A DNA stretch of 64,000 nucleotides from Glossina fuscipes (lineage: Eukaryota; Arthropoda; Insecta; Diptera; Glossinidae). Shown in pieces: positions 1-10,290 of the stretch; position 1 is the stretch's first letter, and every line of letters starts with the position of its first letter. The notes beneath the pieces were generated by a model. That model had not been told where the DNA came from. It ran no database searches and saw only the letters and a list, made by a program, of their open reading frames with translations. Where the stretch lies: assembly GCF_014805625.2 (NCBI RefSeq), contig NW_023998492.1, positions 129,365-193,364 on the forward strand. Reading direction: 5' to 3'. The position numbers and the translations under genes are program-made.

Positions 1-944
1 CATCCCTACAAAAATGGAAAAAATTTATCGCTTAAAAGTTTGCTTTCGAAGTGCCCTAAACTTTGCAAAGGACATGCCTATGCGACAAAATCCTTTATTA
101 TGAAAATAGCAAAAAATTATCTGCACCGAAAAAGGCGATATATACTACTTGGAATCGGTTTCGCCGTTCAACGATGTTGGTGTAGATGCTAAAATGACTT
201 TTAATGCTAACGTTAAGTCATATTTTTTACCTTGCTTGGACTGGGAGAGAATGCTAATTGGTGTAGGCTTTTTCATTAATCCTACTAATTTTCATAAATC
301 CTACACAAAATCCTGCCCAGTATGCTCAATTTCAATGCTCCTTCAAGGAATTTCCCTCCCCTTCGTCTGTGTCAACACAGGAATAATTATGAAACCTTTT
401 TCTTATCCCCGTTTTGTGCAAGCAATTCAATGATTTTTACTTTTTATTCTCGACAGATGATCCAAGCGATTATGTTAAATCGTTGCTGCTCAACATAAGA
501 ATTTAGACGGTTGCTCAGTCTAGGCAAATTCGTCTTGGGGCGATTCATAATATCCACCGTTCATTTAGGTTGCTTTTAGTCTGCAAGTATTTTGCGAGCT
601 TATTGATTCTTTATGTGTTACACTTTTCTCGTTGTAATGTAATTAGATCGTCATAATAGAATTACTAGATTAATGTCCCACATACTAATGTCTTACTTAT
701 TGTGATTTAACGTTAATGCTAGTAAGTTTGGACGCCTACCCATTCTCAGTGAATGTTCTTTTTCGCTATTAATGTTGTTTGATTGATAAATGGATTTCGT
801 ATCGAACATTTCGATTTTAATGCAAGCTAGTCGTTCCTTAATTTAGATTTCAATTTTCATATATCGCTTACAACGCGTATATCATAGGCGAACATTGCAT
901 TATCGTGTTTAAAAAAATTTTCCTTATCGTTTCCAATTCAGATT
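1..944. other. AT-rich stretch without a recognisable gene
   Basis: No coding region with a recognisable domain is seen on either strand. The first 130 bases resemble the inner part of the dispersed TATACCC/ACTTGTT repeat found elsewhere in the window (an AAAATGGAAAAAAT stretch also occurs near 8680), but too little is present to call a copy. The short open frame at 149-433 shows no family motif. Confidence 0.6.
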
Positions 945-957
945 TTGTATATTTTAT

Positions 958-1137
958 TATTATTATTATTATTATTGTTAATTTCGCCAGAGAAATAAAT
1001 TCTAACACTAAGCTCTTAAAATCAATAGCATTTAAGGCTATCGGCTTTTATTAAAAACTCTACCGCACTTGGGATTCCAAAACCCACGACCATTGACTTG
1101 CTAGTCGAGATTCCTCGCCTTCGGCTACTCAGGCGGA
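958..1137 (-). mobile_element. tRNA-derived SINE, copy A
   Basis: Read on the minus strand this is an approximately 180-bp SINE nearly identical to the plus-strand copy at 55474-55646. It starts with a tRNA-like head: an A-box-like TAGCCGAAGGCG and a B-box-like GGTTTTGGAATCC, the second carrying two extra bases compared with a normal B box. The head is followed by a unique region and a tail of TAA repeats. A 13-bp direct repeat with one mismatch flanks it (945-957 and 1138-1150, TTGTATATTTTAT versus TTGTCTATTTTAT), the expected target-site duplication of LINE-driven insertion. A hairpin at 1018-1049 near the 3' end is shared with copy B and with the I-like LINE at 46.8-52.4 kb. SINEs of this kind are transcribed by RNA polymerase III and encode no protein. 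One mismatch in the outer stem and one in the duplication suggest it is older than copy B. Confidence 0.85.
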
Positions 1138-1150
1138 TTGTCTATTTTAT

Positions 1151-2090
1151 ATCGTCAATCTCGTCCATCTCGTCAACATGAACAATTTCTATATTTTCGA
1201 CAAGATTATTGTTGGTTGTAAACAACGTAATATTTGTCTAAAGATCGCCTGGTTTTGGTTAAAGTGCCTAAATATCCTTTTAACAAAAATTCCTCAATAG
1301 TTAACACAAGTACAGGTGCTTGTGTTACTTACTAGCCAGAAGATTAAACAATCTCTTCTCTTTGCGTCATGTATCATTATCGTCATAGGTGCTTTTCCTA
1401 TTATTTTTTTTTAAAAAAGTAAATGGAAAATTGGAAATAAATTTGACGTTTTTTTGTTCATAAACAACCAACATTATGTGAGCAAAATAAGACAATATTA
1501 CACAGAAAAGAATAAACACAGATGCTCAAGCAGGTGACGAACATATAATTTTGTGTTTATTGATGAAAGTTGATGAAAAATACTGGGCGACCGAAAGTGG
1601 AACGATTCAATTTTCCAAACGGAATATCCGGTTGGTGCTGGTGGGAGAGATTGATATTGTCAGCTTATAACTACGTGCAGGTGCGTCTACGCTATTTGTC
1701 TATTGCGGGCGAAAGAGGAATTTCTTCTTTCTTCATTGTTTTTCTTTCATTAGTCGCTTCTTTCGCGTCGATTTATTTTGTTCATTTTTTCATCATTTAA
1801 GATTTCATCTAAACAACTTAGGAATAACTAGCCAGCAATGTTATGACATGAAGCTAAACTACGGTTTATTAACACCGAATTTAACAAAATTTGCGATGTA
1901 TACAGAGAGCATCAAAAAAGGCGATTCTCATGCTTTGTGCTTCGTTTGCCTATCATTTTTTTACTTTTTACTTCAGAGGTCAATGAAAACTTTCAAACTT
2001 CCTTTGGTGCAATAATTATGAATGGTTTTCAGACATAAGTAAGGAAATTCTGAAAACCACAACTTTTATAAACATAATCCTTACTTATAC
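1151..2090. other. AT-rich stretch without a recognisable gene
   Basis: Nothing identifiable. The open frame at 1570-1800 has no known motif, and its tail is a hydrophobic run that could be chance in T-rich DNA. Confidence 0.5.
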
Positions 2091-2091
2091 T

Positions 2092-2300
2092 TTTTTTATG
2101 CCCTACACCAGCTTTGGTACAAGGGTAATGCGTTTGTGAGGATATAAATAACACCCAGAAGGATTTGAGATAGAACCATCTTTTACTATATCGATCCATT
2201 CAGAAAATGTTTCTAAGTATGTTAGTCCGTCTTTAATCATGTTTTCAACCTACAGGTCGCAATTTACGAGATATTATGTTGAAATTAGTAGTGTGGAAAT
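2092..2300 (+). repeat. Dispersed TATACCC-type repeat, 5' part
   Basis: Begins with a variant of the family head (ATGCCCTACACCAGCTTTGG then TACAAGGGTAAT). Further blocks occur in family order: CACCCAGAAGG followed by GAGATAGA, a GTCCGTCT block and AGGTCGCAATTTA. I recognise this order from dispersed repeats of higher flies (recall, not a search). The distal end (ATATAACTTTCC, TTACTTGTT) is not seen close by, so the copy is truncated or decayed. No coding capacity is seen. Confidence 0.55.
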
Positions 2301-2829
2301 TTTAAGAGATAAAAATGTTCATAAATCTTGGAAGCTAGAGTTGGAAGTGAAATAAGTCGTATATAAGATTGAATGTTTGGTTGATCCTTGAGGTGAAGCA
2401 CGCAAAATCTCGAGAAGGTGAAACGAACAAGAGAAACACATATATATGTAAAAAAAAAGAAAAAAATAAGGCAATGTAAACTTCAAAGCCGTAAACATTT
2501 GCGTTTTTTATTAATTTCATGAACAAAAAGAAAAAAAAATCAAAAGCCTGGAAAGAGCAAGAGCATATGTAAAATAAGTGAAGTAATGTACATAAATAAA
2601 TAGTTTTTACAAATGATTAGTGAATAAGGATATTGTCAGCGGTAGTACGTAAATGAAAAGACTAAAGAAAAGAAAGAAAAGAAAAAAAAAACTGTGTGTA
2701 ATTGAAATATGGCAATTAAGAGTGATGTGACACGGCATTAAACTATTAGTGAAAGCCTGAAACACTGGAAATAGGTATAAGACAGGTTTGGTAATAAATG
2801 CACCGACACACAGTAAGACTAAAAACGGC
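2301..2829. other. AT-rich stretch without a recognisable gene
   Basis: A-rich on the plus strand, with several short A runs. The minus-strand open frames here are phenylalanine-rich translations of those A runs and are not credible genes. Confidence 0.5.
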
Positions 2830-3345
2830 TTCAACGGTTGGCAGACATCCAGTAAGTGGCGTCAACGAGAGCAGCAGTTCCACCGGCGTTGCACATACAT
2901 CCGATGTGGCTTAAAGGACAATCAACGGGTGAGCTAGAGTCAATATTTTCCAATTCTTTCATTTTGTTTTTGTTTCATTTAAAAAAAGAAAAGAACAGAA
3001 AAAATGAGTAGCTAAGCGGTGTCCCACCGCCGAGGCGGAGTATGTAGTGATGCGAGTGTTAGTGGGGGAAGGGAGACTGGGGACAGTGACAGACGAACTA
3101 AACCCGGACCAACGTACGGTGCGGACAACCGACTTCGTAAACGGACCTACACCGTTTTTTTCCAGGGTTAACATTTTTTTTTTTTATTTTTGCTTTTCTG
3201 ATTTTTTGTTTTTATTGTTTTGTTTTTGTTTCTTATTATTGTCGTGCGGCCCAGCACGCCCAGCCCCAAGCGGCTATGCGACAATATCTTTTATTTTGCA
3301 AATACTAAATTCAGCCTCTCCGCCCTCTCCGTATTACAGAACATA
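2830..3345. other. Locally GC-richer island of unknown nature
   Basis: Two GC-richer patches (about 2830-2940 and 3010-3165, with a smaller one at 3240-3290) stand out from the flanks. The second contains a short inverted repeat GCGGT-GTCCC-ACCGC followed at once by CCGAGGCGG. A GTGAGC resembling a splice donor lies near 2928, and a pyrimidine-rich run ending in ACAG lies near 3340. These could be remnants of a host exon or of another repeat; no reading frame gives a recognisable protein. Confidence 0.3.
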
Positions 3346-4459
3346 AAAATGTAGTTCATTTACTTTTTGTGGACAAACAGATAAATTGTGGAAAACAATC
3401 TAGTTGGAATTTCACTCTAATCTAGGAAGTGTAACATAATATATTATGAATACTTTGTTTTTGTCAACCTTCCCGTGCATGCACTGCAATCACTTATTTA
3501 GTATTACTTCACTTCCTTTGTGTTAGGCTTAAAAAAAGAAGACATTTTTAGTCGGTTGAAATCAATCAATCTGCGGCCTCTATGGTCTTATCACCCCTAA
3601 GTAAGCCAGCGGACACAAATTGGTGTCAACCAAACTCTAGAGCAAGCAAAACTGCATCCAAATATTCTTTTCGTGAAAGTATCTCAGTCGCATTTATTTA
3701 AACATCTTCGAATGCAAAGTTAGACTTAATATCATCTTCAATTTATTATCACAATGAACATGAATATTAAATTCAATAGTGCCGCCAACACCAGTTTTTA
3801 GAGTTATTTAGACAAACCATACTGCAAGTAAAGAAAATAAATACTATACTATAAATAAATACTAAATAATAGAAGCCGCTTAACGTGCTTCCTTTTAAGT
3901 ATCGAATTGCGAAAAAATGTAAATATGGAAATATATGTTAGCTAGCGGCTTATGTTAATCAAAAGGAGCCTCATTGCATTATGAAAAATATTAGGACATC
4001 AATTAACTTTTAAATCTTTTTTTAAATAAATCTGAGCGTATTGTACTAACGATAAAGTCGAATGATCACCTTACATTTTGGAAATGTGCCGTACTTAAAT
4101 TATTTCTGGAATAAAAAAGCTAATGAGTGAGGATAGGAATCCTCGAAAAAACTTTGCCGTAATAAACAGAAATAGAATAAAAAGTGAATTCTAACGATTA
4201 ATTGGGTTGAGATTTCGTGTTCTGATACCTTTCGAGTTTAACAAATAAACTTGTCTCGCCTATAATAGGTGTCGCATCCAACTTCTTTGTTTTTGTTGGT
4301 ATCCATTAAATAGTGCTTCCAAATCCTTATATTCAATTATCTTCGTAACAGCCATGCATCGCTCGTCATTATTATACGCGCTGAAATGCCGGAGCAAATG
4401 CTTTAACCGTTGGGGCCTCACTAACGTGGTTTTCCGGGTGATATCATTACTACGATACA
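3346..4459. other. AT-rich stretch without a recognisable gene
   Basis: No motif, repeat end or coding sequence recognised on either strand. Confidence 0.5.
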
Positions 4460-4464
4460 TACAT

Positions 4465-4612
4465 AAAAATTGAACAAATCGGCTAGGCCCACAAAATCTT
4501 ACAGGATGTCAAAATGTTACGTCTCTTTTTGTGTCAGTTTGTCTTTTACATAAAGATGACAGGTATAAAAAGTTCGACCGCAGCCAAGTCCACTTTTCCT
4601 ACTTGTTTTTGT
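4465..4612 (+). repeat. Dispersed repeat, distal tail
   Basis: Carries the tail signature of the family: AAATCGGCTAGGCCCACA (compare AATTGGCCACACCCACTC near 28070), then GGTATAAAAAGTTCGACCGC and a CTACTTGTTTTT end. The ATATAACTT block of better copies has diverged. No head is seen nearby. Confidence 0.45.
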
Positions 4613-4829
4613 GTGCGCTGTGGGTGTCCGTGTGAGAATGCTTGTCTGCGTGACTGTAAGGTGCTGATGGACGTTTTCTACTTATTATTAATCATATAAG
4701 CAAGACAAGTAAGTTGTAGTTCTGCCCATGGATTAATATAAATGGCATAAAGAATTTTGTTTTAATCCATAAAAGCTTAAGGCATTTAGAAAACCTCAAG
4801 TTTTTCTACCTTAAAATCTTAAGTGCCCC

Positions 4830-5430
4830 AAGCTCAAAAGTGGGTGTGAAAAAATTAACCTTTCATCTTCTCATATCTGTCCATCTAAATTTGTGTTCCA
4901 TCTATAGGTTTTTTTTTTGAGATAGTGTACCCAAGTTCATCGAATTATTGATGTGAGCCAACGCCTCACGCTGTCGAAAATGATTTGGATCGGATGTAAC
5001 ACCCTATTTTGACAACTGGTCATATGGAAAACTTTCTCGAAAAAATTTGCTCTGTAATATTCGAATATTGTAAATTGGTATGAAAACTTTGCTTCGGCTG
5101 GAGCAACATACTTAAGTCTCTCTCATATAAACTTTCCTATGAAAACTGAATTTTTATATACTAAGAAGGTGTAATTTTTAATATTTCATTGTAAATATTA
5201 AATTAATAGTAAACTGGCACAGTAATCAAAATTGACAAACCGAATTTGCACCACATAAGCTTATTTTTTCGATAAAACCTCCTCCAATATTCGTCTTTTC
5301 ATAAAAAGTGTGCCTTTGCATAGAAGTAATATGTAAATTTGGCGGTAAAGCGATGACTGTATTAGGCGAAGTGGTGTAGGGCGTCTAAAAGTTGGCCTTG
5401 CCCAACTATAACGTGCTTACTTTTTTCCTT
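4830..5430 (+). repeat. Dispersed repeat, decayed copy with distal end
   Basis: The distal end near 5377-5430 reads GTGTAGGGCG, then GTTGGCCTTGCCCAACTATA and a CTTACTTTTTT terminus, a close variant of the family end. Internal family-like blocks are a CTGTCCATCT near 4875 and GGAAAACTTTCTCGAAAAAA near 5025. Noncoding; the left limit is uncertain. Confidence 0.5.
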
Positions 5431-6599
5431 ACATTTGGTTTCTTTTTGTATAATAGGAAATATTTCATTGACTATTTCCATACCTTTTCTCGTTTTTTGA
5501 CATTTTTTTGTTTTGTTTTTGGTTTTCATTTATGTTTAACATAATTTAACTGATATGGTTTTATGGGCAGAGGCTTTTCTTCTCTCTTTTCCGTTTTAAT
5601 TTTAATTGCTTCTGCATTGGTCTATGAAGTAGTTGAAACGTCTTCTTTTAATTGCAGCCAGCTGGACAGGGTATCATAAAATAAAACGATTAAAATTTTT
5701 GACAGGCATAAAGACAGCACGGCATTAAGTGTTTTTTTAACCATAAAGCAATGATGCAAAGTATTGCAGAAGTATTATAAATGTAACAGCGGTGGCCTGA
5801 AAGATTCAGAATAAAAAAAAAAAATTTCAATGCCATTCGAAACAAGAGTAAAGGAAAAATAACTCCAAGGCTTAATTTTCCTTGTGGGGACAGTAAATAT
5901 AATCCCAAGCATTCTCTTTATGTTCTTTTCTCTTAAAGAAACTTCATGTCAGGTAGAAGGCTTAAACTTTTATAATTTAAGAATAAAAAAAGATGAGAAA
6001 ATTGAACTGAAAATGAAATTTGAAGTCAAAGTTTATTTTTATGATAGAAAGAGTATATTAACATACTTAAGAATGTTACTATTATATACTACTACTATAC
6101 TATTAATACCGCGTCAATATACAAAGACTTAAATGTATACGACGTACATAGTAATGAAAATTCTACGAATAAAAAAACCTTTAATATAAGTCAAAAAATG
6201 AACTGAAATTTTACGTCGCTGTACATTTACGAAAAAAAAATCGAGTATATCAACAAACAAACAAAGCAACGTTATCTGTTTTATCGAATTCGAAATTCGC
6301 ATTATGCAAATATCTGGTAAAAATGGTTGGCATGAGTGAATCGAACTTCAAACCAAAGCCTTTGGTACTCTTGAAATTCGCTAATGGCTTAGCGGTAACC
6401 ATGGCATAAAAAAGTGATAAAATTTTTGAACAAGAGTAGCGTACCAATACGTTTGTTTTGTTATATGGTACATTTTAAAGAATTAGTAGTTGAAATCCGA
6501 GAATAACAGCAATAGCGCTTTAAATAGAAGACATTTGATTGCTAGATCTTTAATTGTCATTATTTGAATAGACAATTATCTTACGAGAAACATGTAAGA
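5431..6599. other. AT-rich stretch without a recognisable gene
   Basis: Open frames at 5884-6132 (plus) and 5690-5908 (minus) show no family motif and are bounded by homopolymer runs. Nothing else recognised. Confidence 0.5.
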
Positions 6600-6700
6600 A
6601 AGTTATATTCGGTTATGACCGAATACTCATCACCTCTATCCTAACCAGGGCAAACAAATAGGAAAGTTATATTCGGTGGCGGCCAAATTTCGCATTCTCA
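6600..6700 (-). repeat. Two dispersed-repeat tails in tandem, minus orientation
   Basis: AAGTTATATTCGGTTATGAC (from 6600) and AAGTTATATTCGGTGGCGGC (from 6664) are reverse complements of the family's distal end (GGCCGAATATAACTTTCC). Each is followed by a CTCATCAC block. Two ends about 65 bp apart in the same orientation suggest either nested insertion or a duplicated terminus. Confidence 0.5.
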
Positions 6701-7549
6701 TCACTACTAAAATCTAAAAAACGCGATAAGTTCTATACTCCAAATCCTTTCATTTGCTACCAATATCGAAGGTATTTTTGAGAAAGCATTTATCCACTAA
6801 GTCGTGACGACTACCACAGTTAATTTAGAATTAATAAACTTAGTTCATCGCATCCTACTATCCAACTTCTTTTATTTGATGTCCATATCACTGGCATTCT
6901 TAAGAAACAAGCTACCTAGTCCCGGTGTCTACCATGTTTATTTTAAAATTAGCCCATTTCCAGGCAGAAAATATGTCTTTGTTTGCGGAACGTAATAAAA
7001 ATAAGGAAATTTAATCACCTGTAAATTTAAGCACTTGTAAAATTGTTCTATCTAACTCGAAGTCGACATCTTCATTTTTGCGACCAAGAAAGTGCCAACA
7101 ATACATACCACACAGACACACAGTTACTCAGGGAGACAAACATGCCTTACCCAATTTTATTCTGATCAAGAATATATTGTGAGGCAGATTACCTGCCGAT
7201 TGTGTGGTGGTGGGGATAGTTCGCCACTTTCGACGTAATTTCCACAAAAAAATTTATTTTGAGAGGCATTTTCGTTACTCGACTCGGTAGATCATGGAAG
7301 TCACTTGAATTTTACTTCGTTCAAGGTTGTCTTTTACCAAACCTACCGTACTTCAATCAGAAAGCAGCTGTTTTCTCAACCCTGTCGTCCGTCATGAAAT
7401 CAACATACTACTAGCTTAGCCGAACTCCTGGTTTTTACTAGTTTCAAGCTAAAAATGGAAATTTATGGAGAGTAAAGATGCTCACAGCGTTTGTTGCTTT
7501 AGAGATTCCGCGGAGTATGGTATATTCCCGATTATCATCAAATACTGAA
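6701..7549. other. AT-rich stretch, possibly decayed repeat
   Basis: No gene recognised. A GTCGTCCGTCATG block near 7385 and an ACAGTTACTCAGGGAGACAA block near 7120 recall the internal part of the dispersed repeat in the minus orientation, but the match is too weak to set limits. Confidence 0.35.
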
Positions 7550-7796
7550 TCGTTGGTCCGTCTATGTAACATCTGTTGTAAACATGCTCCTGACTCCAAA
7601 AATGAAGCTATCAATTTCAAATTTGGCTGAAATTTTGGAAATTTTTGCACGCAAGTTAAAATTAACAATCAGCCATATCCACTCTATGTTACAGAGCATG
7701 AAAATTTCTTTTTCCCACTTTTTTGTCTCTTTTGATATCGCTGATGGGTGTAAAAGGTTCGAATTGCGGCCGAATATAATTTTTTTACTTGTTACA
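7550..7796 (+). repeat. Dispersed repeat, distal half
   Basis: Contains family blocks in order: AATCAGCCATATCCACTCTA (7666-7685), GATGGGTGTAAAAGGTTCGA (7743-7762), then GCGGCCGAATATAATTTTTT and ACTTGTTAC. This is one of the clearer tails. The short open frames over it are not credible genes. Confidence 0.6.
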
Positions 7797-7849
7797 CGTT
7801 TTTACAAATCATGACGTATATCCTTAAATAACTGTGAAGTATACACTTC

Positions 7850-8300
7850 AATAAAAGCTTGTTACCGAAAAGATGGACAGAACGTTAGCTGAGATGTGAT
7901 GGATGTTCGCGATAAAAGTTGTCACAATCAATATAGGCAAAGAACTCATTAATACAGCAGCAGATATCAAAAATCGTAGCATAATACATTTTAATAATAA
8001 TGTTCCTGAGAAGTTATGGAGTGTAGTAGCTTCGTTTTGCCCGAAAATTTTGATAATTCGGCTGTTAAACACTTCGAAAAAAGAAACCGAATGGATAATA
8101 GTGAGGAGTTAGAAGCAATGAACATTCTACTAAGTTGCTCAGAGGAATCTAAATTGATTTCCAGTGGTCAAATGCCATTTTTACCATTTCAAGGACGATA
8201 CCTATTTCCAGCTTGTTTGGAAAGTCGTTAGAATCATATTCTGGTTATACCTACAGGAATGCTGTTGGCTATCCCTACCATTTCGAGAATTACTATATTT
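7850..8300. other. Interval between repeat copies
   Basis: Overlapping short open frames occur on both strands (for example 7903-8112 plus and 7848-8072 minus), none with a recognisable motif. No conserved element recognised. Confidence 0.4.
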
Positions 8301-8307
8301 TCTTTAA

Positions 8308-9087
8308 TTATACTCATCACGGAAGGATGAGCGGTGATAATCGTCATCTCAAAACCTTTGCAACGCCTAGGAGGAAGCTACAGAGACCCCGCAACGTGTA
8401 TACATTCTCCACCAGCATCAATTTTTGATTTAATTGAAGCATGTCCGTCTACCTACTCGTACAATATCTGTTGTCTTCAAATTTAGCAGAAGATTGGTTC
8501 AAGATGAAACCAATCGGTTGAAGAAAACGCCTACAGTACTACGTGAGGTGAGAACGCTTCTGTTTTTCAAAAGTAATGAAAATCGAATATTTGCTCATTA
8601 ACCATGAACTAAAGCAGATAAATCTGCAAAACTTTGAATGTGTATTCAACGGACAATTTTGTAGTACGTCTATAAAAATGGAAAAAATTGGCCACGCCTA
8701 CCCAATTTTATATTGTCATAATTTAACTTTTTTTTCTAAATCTAAGGCACAAAAGTAAGGCGCAAAGCCCAATTTAAAATTTGAAATGCAGCTAAGCAAG
8801 TTCGCGTGTTCATCTGTCCATTTACGCAACTTCCTTGTGTCTGTGGCGAACATTCTCTTTGAAAATGACGTAAACCTGCCAAAGGACACACCTACGATGC
8901 TTCATGCAACAAAATATGCAAGCAATTTTGCCTGGTCTTTGCACTTTGATTCTAAAAATTGCAAAACTCGATCGCGCCCGTCCAATTTGAGGATTTAGCT
9001 CTTTAACCTTTTTTGTAGCCTTTTTTCAAATCGCGGTTATGGGTGTAATATATTCAATTATGACCGAATATAATTTTCTAACTTGTC
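8308..9087 (+). repeat. Dispersed repeat, probably near full length
   Basis: Head ACTCATCACGGAAGGATGAG near 8311 matches CCCATCACCGGAGGATGAGC near 27877. A second internal block near 8680 (AATTGGCCACGCCTACCC) and a terminal block near 9030-9087 (ATGGGTGTAATATATTCAAT, then GACCGAATATAATTTTCTAA and CTTGT) are in family order. An additional CGATCGCGCCCGTCCAATTT near 8970 is not seen in the shorter copy. This may be one copy or a composite of two. Confidence 0.55.
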
Positions 9088-9623
9088 TTTATTTCTGAAG
9101 TCTTTAATGATCTTTGGTATTTTCTTATCTTCATGATGGCTTTTTAATTGCATTTCCTCGTATATCCTTATCAATTATGCAGATATTTTTCCCAAATCAA
9201 TTATAGATATTTCTCTCTTTAGTGGAATTTTTTCAGATAAACCGAGTAAAGTTATATTCCGCAACCAAATAAGTCTGGTATTAATTCTAATTGCGTATTA
9301 ATACTCTATACATTTTGTCAGATTATTGAATTGAACCCGTTATCTATATACAATTATGTCGTGGTATGTGTGCATTATAGCGTTACTACTTACTGAATAT
9401 TTATTAGCTAATATTTGAGGCAAATAAGAATATTGCTATACAAAAAAATGTTCATCACCTCCAATAAATACAAAATAGCTTTAGGTCAGTAACGACAATA
9501 AACATAAAATCACGCTTTAGATAACATCGTCGGCTGTTATTTAAAAGCAGAGTTGCATCGGAACTGTTGCAAAAAACGAGGACAAAGGAACTTATTTGCC
9601 CATTACAGATCTTTGTTTTTTTT

Positions 9624-10290
9624 ATACCCACCACTGAACTAAGGGAGTGTGCTCATTTTGTTATTTTTCCATAACGTATGCTTCCTGAATGTATATAACT
9701 CTCAAGTATATATATCCTCTATTAGCGTGAAATTCCGATTTGATTTAGTCATGTCTATCTGGGTCACAAAAATGAGGACATCGACTTTAAGTTTGGTGAA
9801 ACATTGGAAGTTTTCGCGCGCAGTTGAAAATGGGCCAAATTAGTCGGAGTAGATGCCCGCAATGGAACATAAATTGAATGCAACGCCGTTTTTCTTAACA
9901 AAAATTTTGTGTTTTTGCTCAGAAATTATAAAAGCTAGAATAGTCCATATGCAAAAATGGAATAAATCGGCCATATCCGCACAAAGTTATAGGCGGTTAA
10001 ATTTTCTTTTTTTCACTTTTTTGGGGTTTTATGATTATTTACCATAAGACAAACAAAGCTATGTTTAAAAGTATTTTGCACATTCCCCAAATGAAAATAT
10101 ATTATATGGCTAAAAACGGGTTAGTTCTAAAACGAATAAGGTACACACAGAGATCTGGTGGTTTAATTTTTTCTTAACAATACCAGCAATGTGGGTATCA
10201 AATGCAAGAACTTGGAGAGTAAAATGCGAAAATCAAATTGGCGGGTATACGACATTCGGCCCTCGCCAAATATAACTTTCCTAACTGATT
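9624..10290 (+). repeat. Dispersed repeat with head and tail
   Basis: Head TATACCCACCACTGAACTAA near 9622, internal block AAATCGGCCATATCCGCACA near 9962, and terminus near 10250-10285 (CATTCGGCCCTCGCCAAATA then TAACTTTCCTAACTG). This is one of the best candidates for a complete unit in the window, about 0.66 kb. No coding capacity; open frames at 9649-9843 and 9853-10047 lack motifs. Confidence 0.55.

Noticed and set aside
951..976. An independent TTA microsatellite
   Set aside because: It is the TAA tail of SINE copy A read on the other strand.
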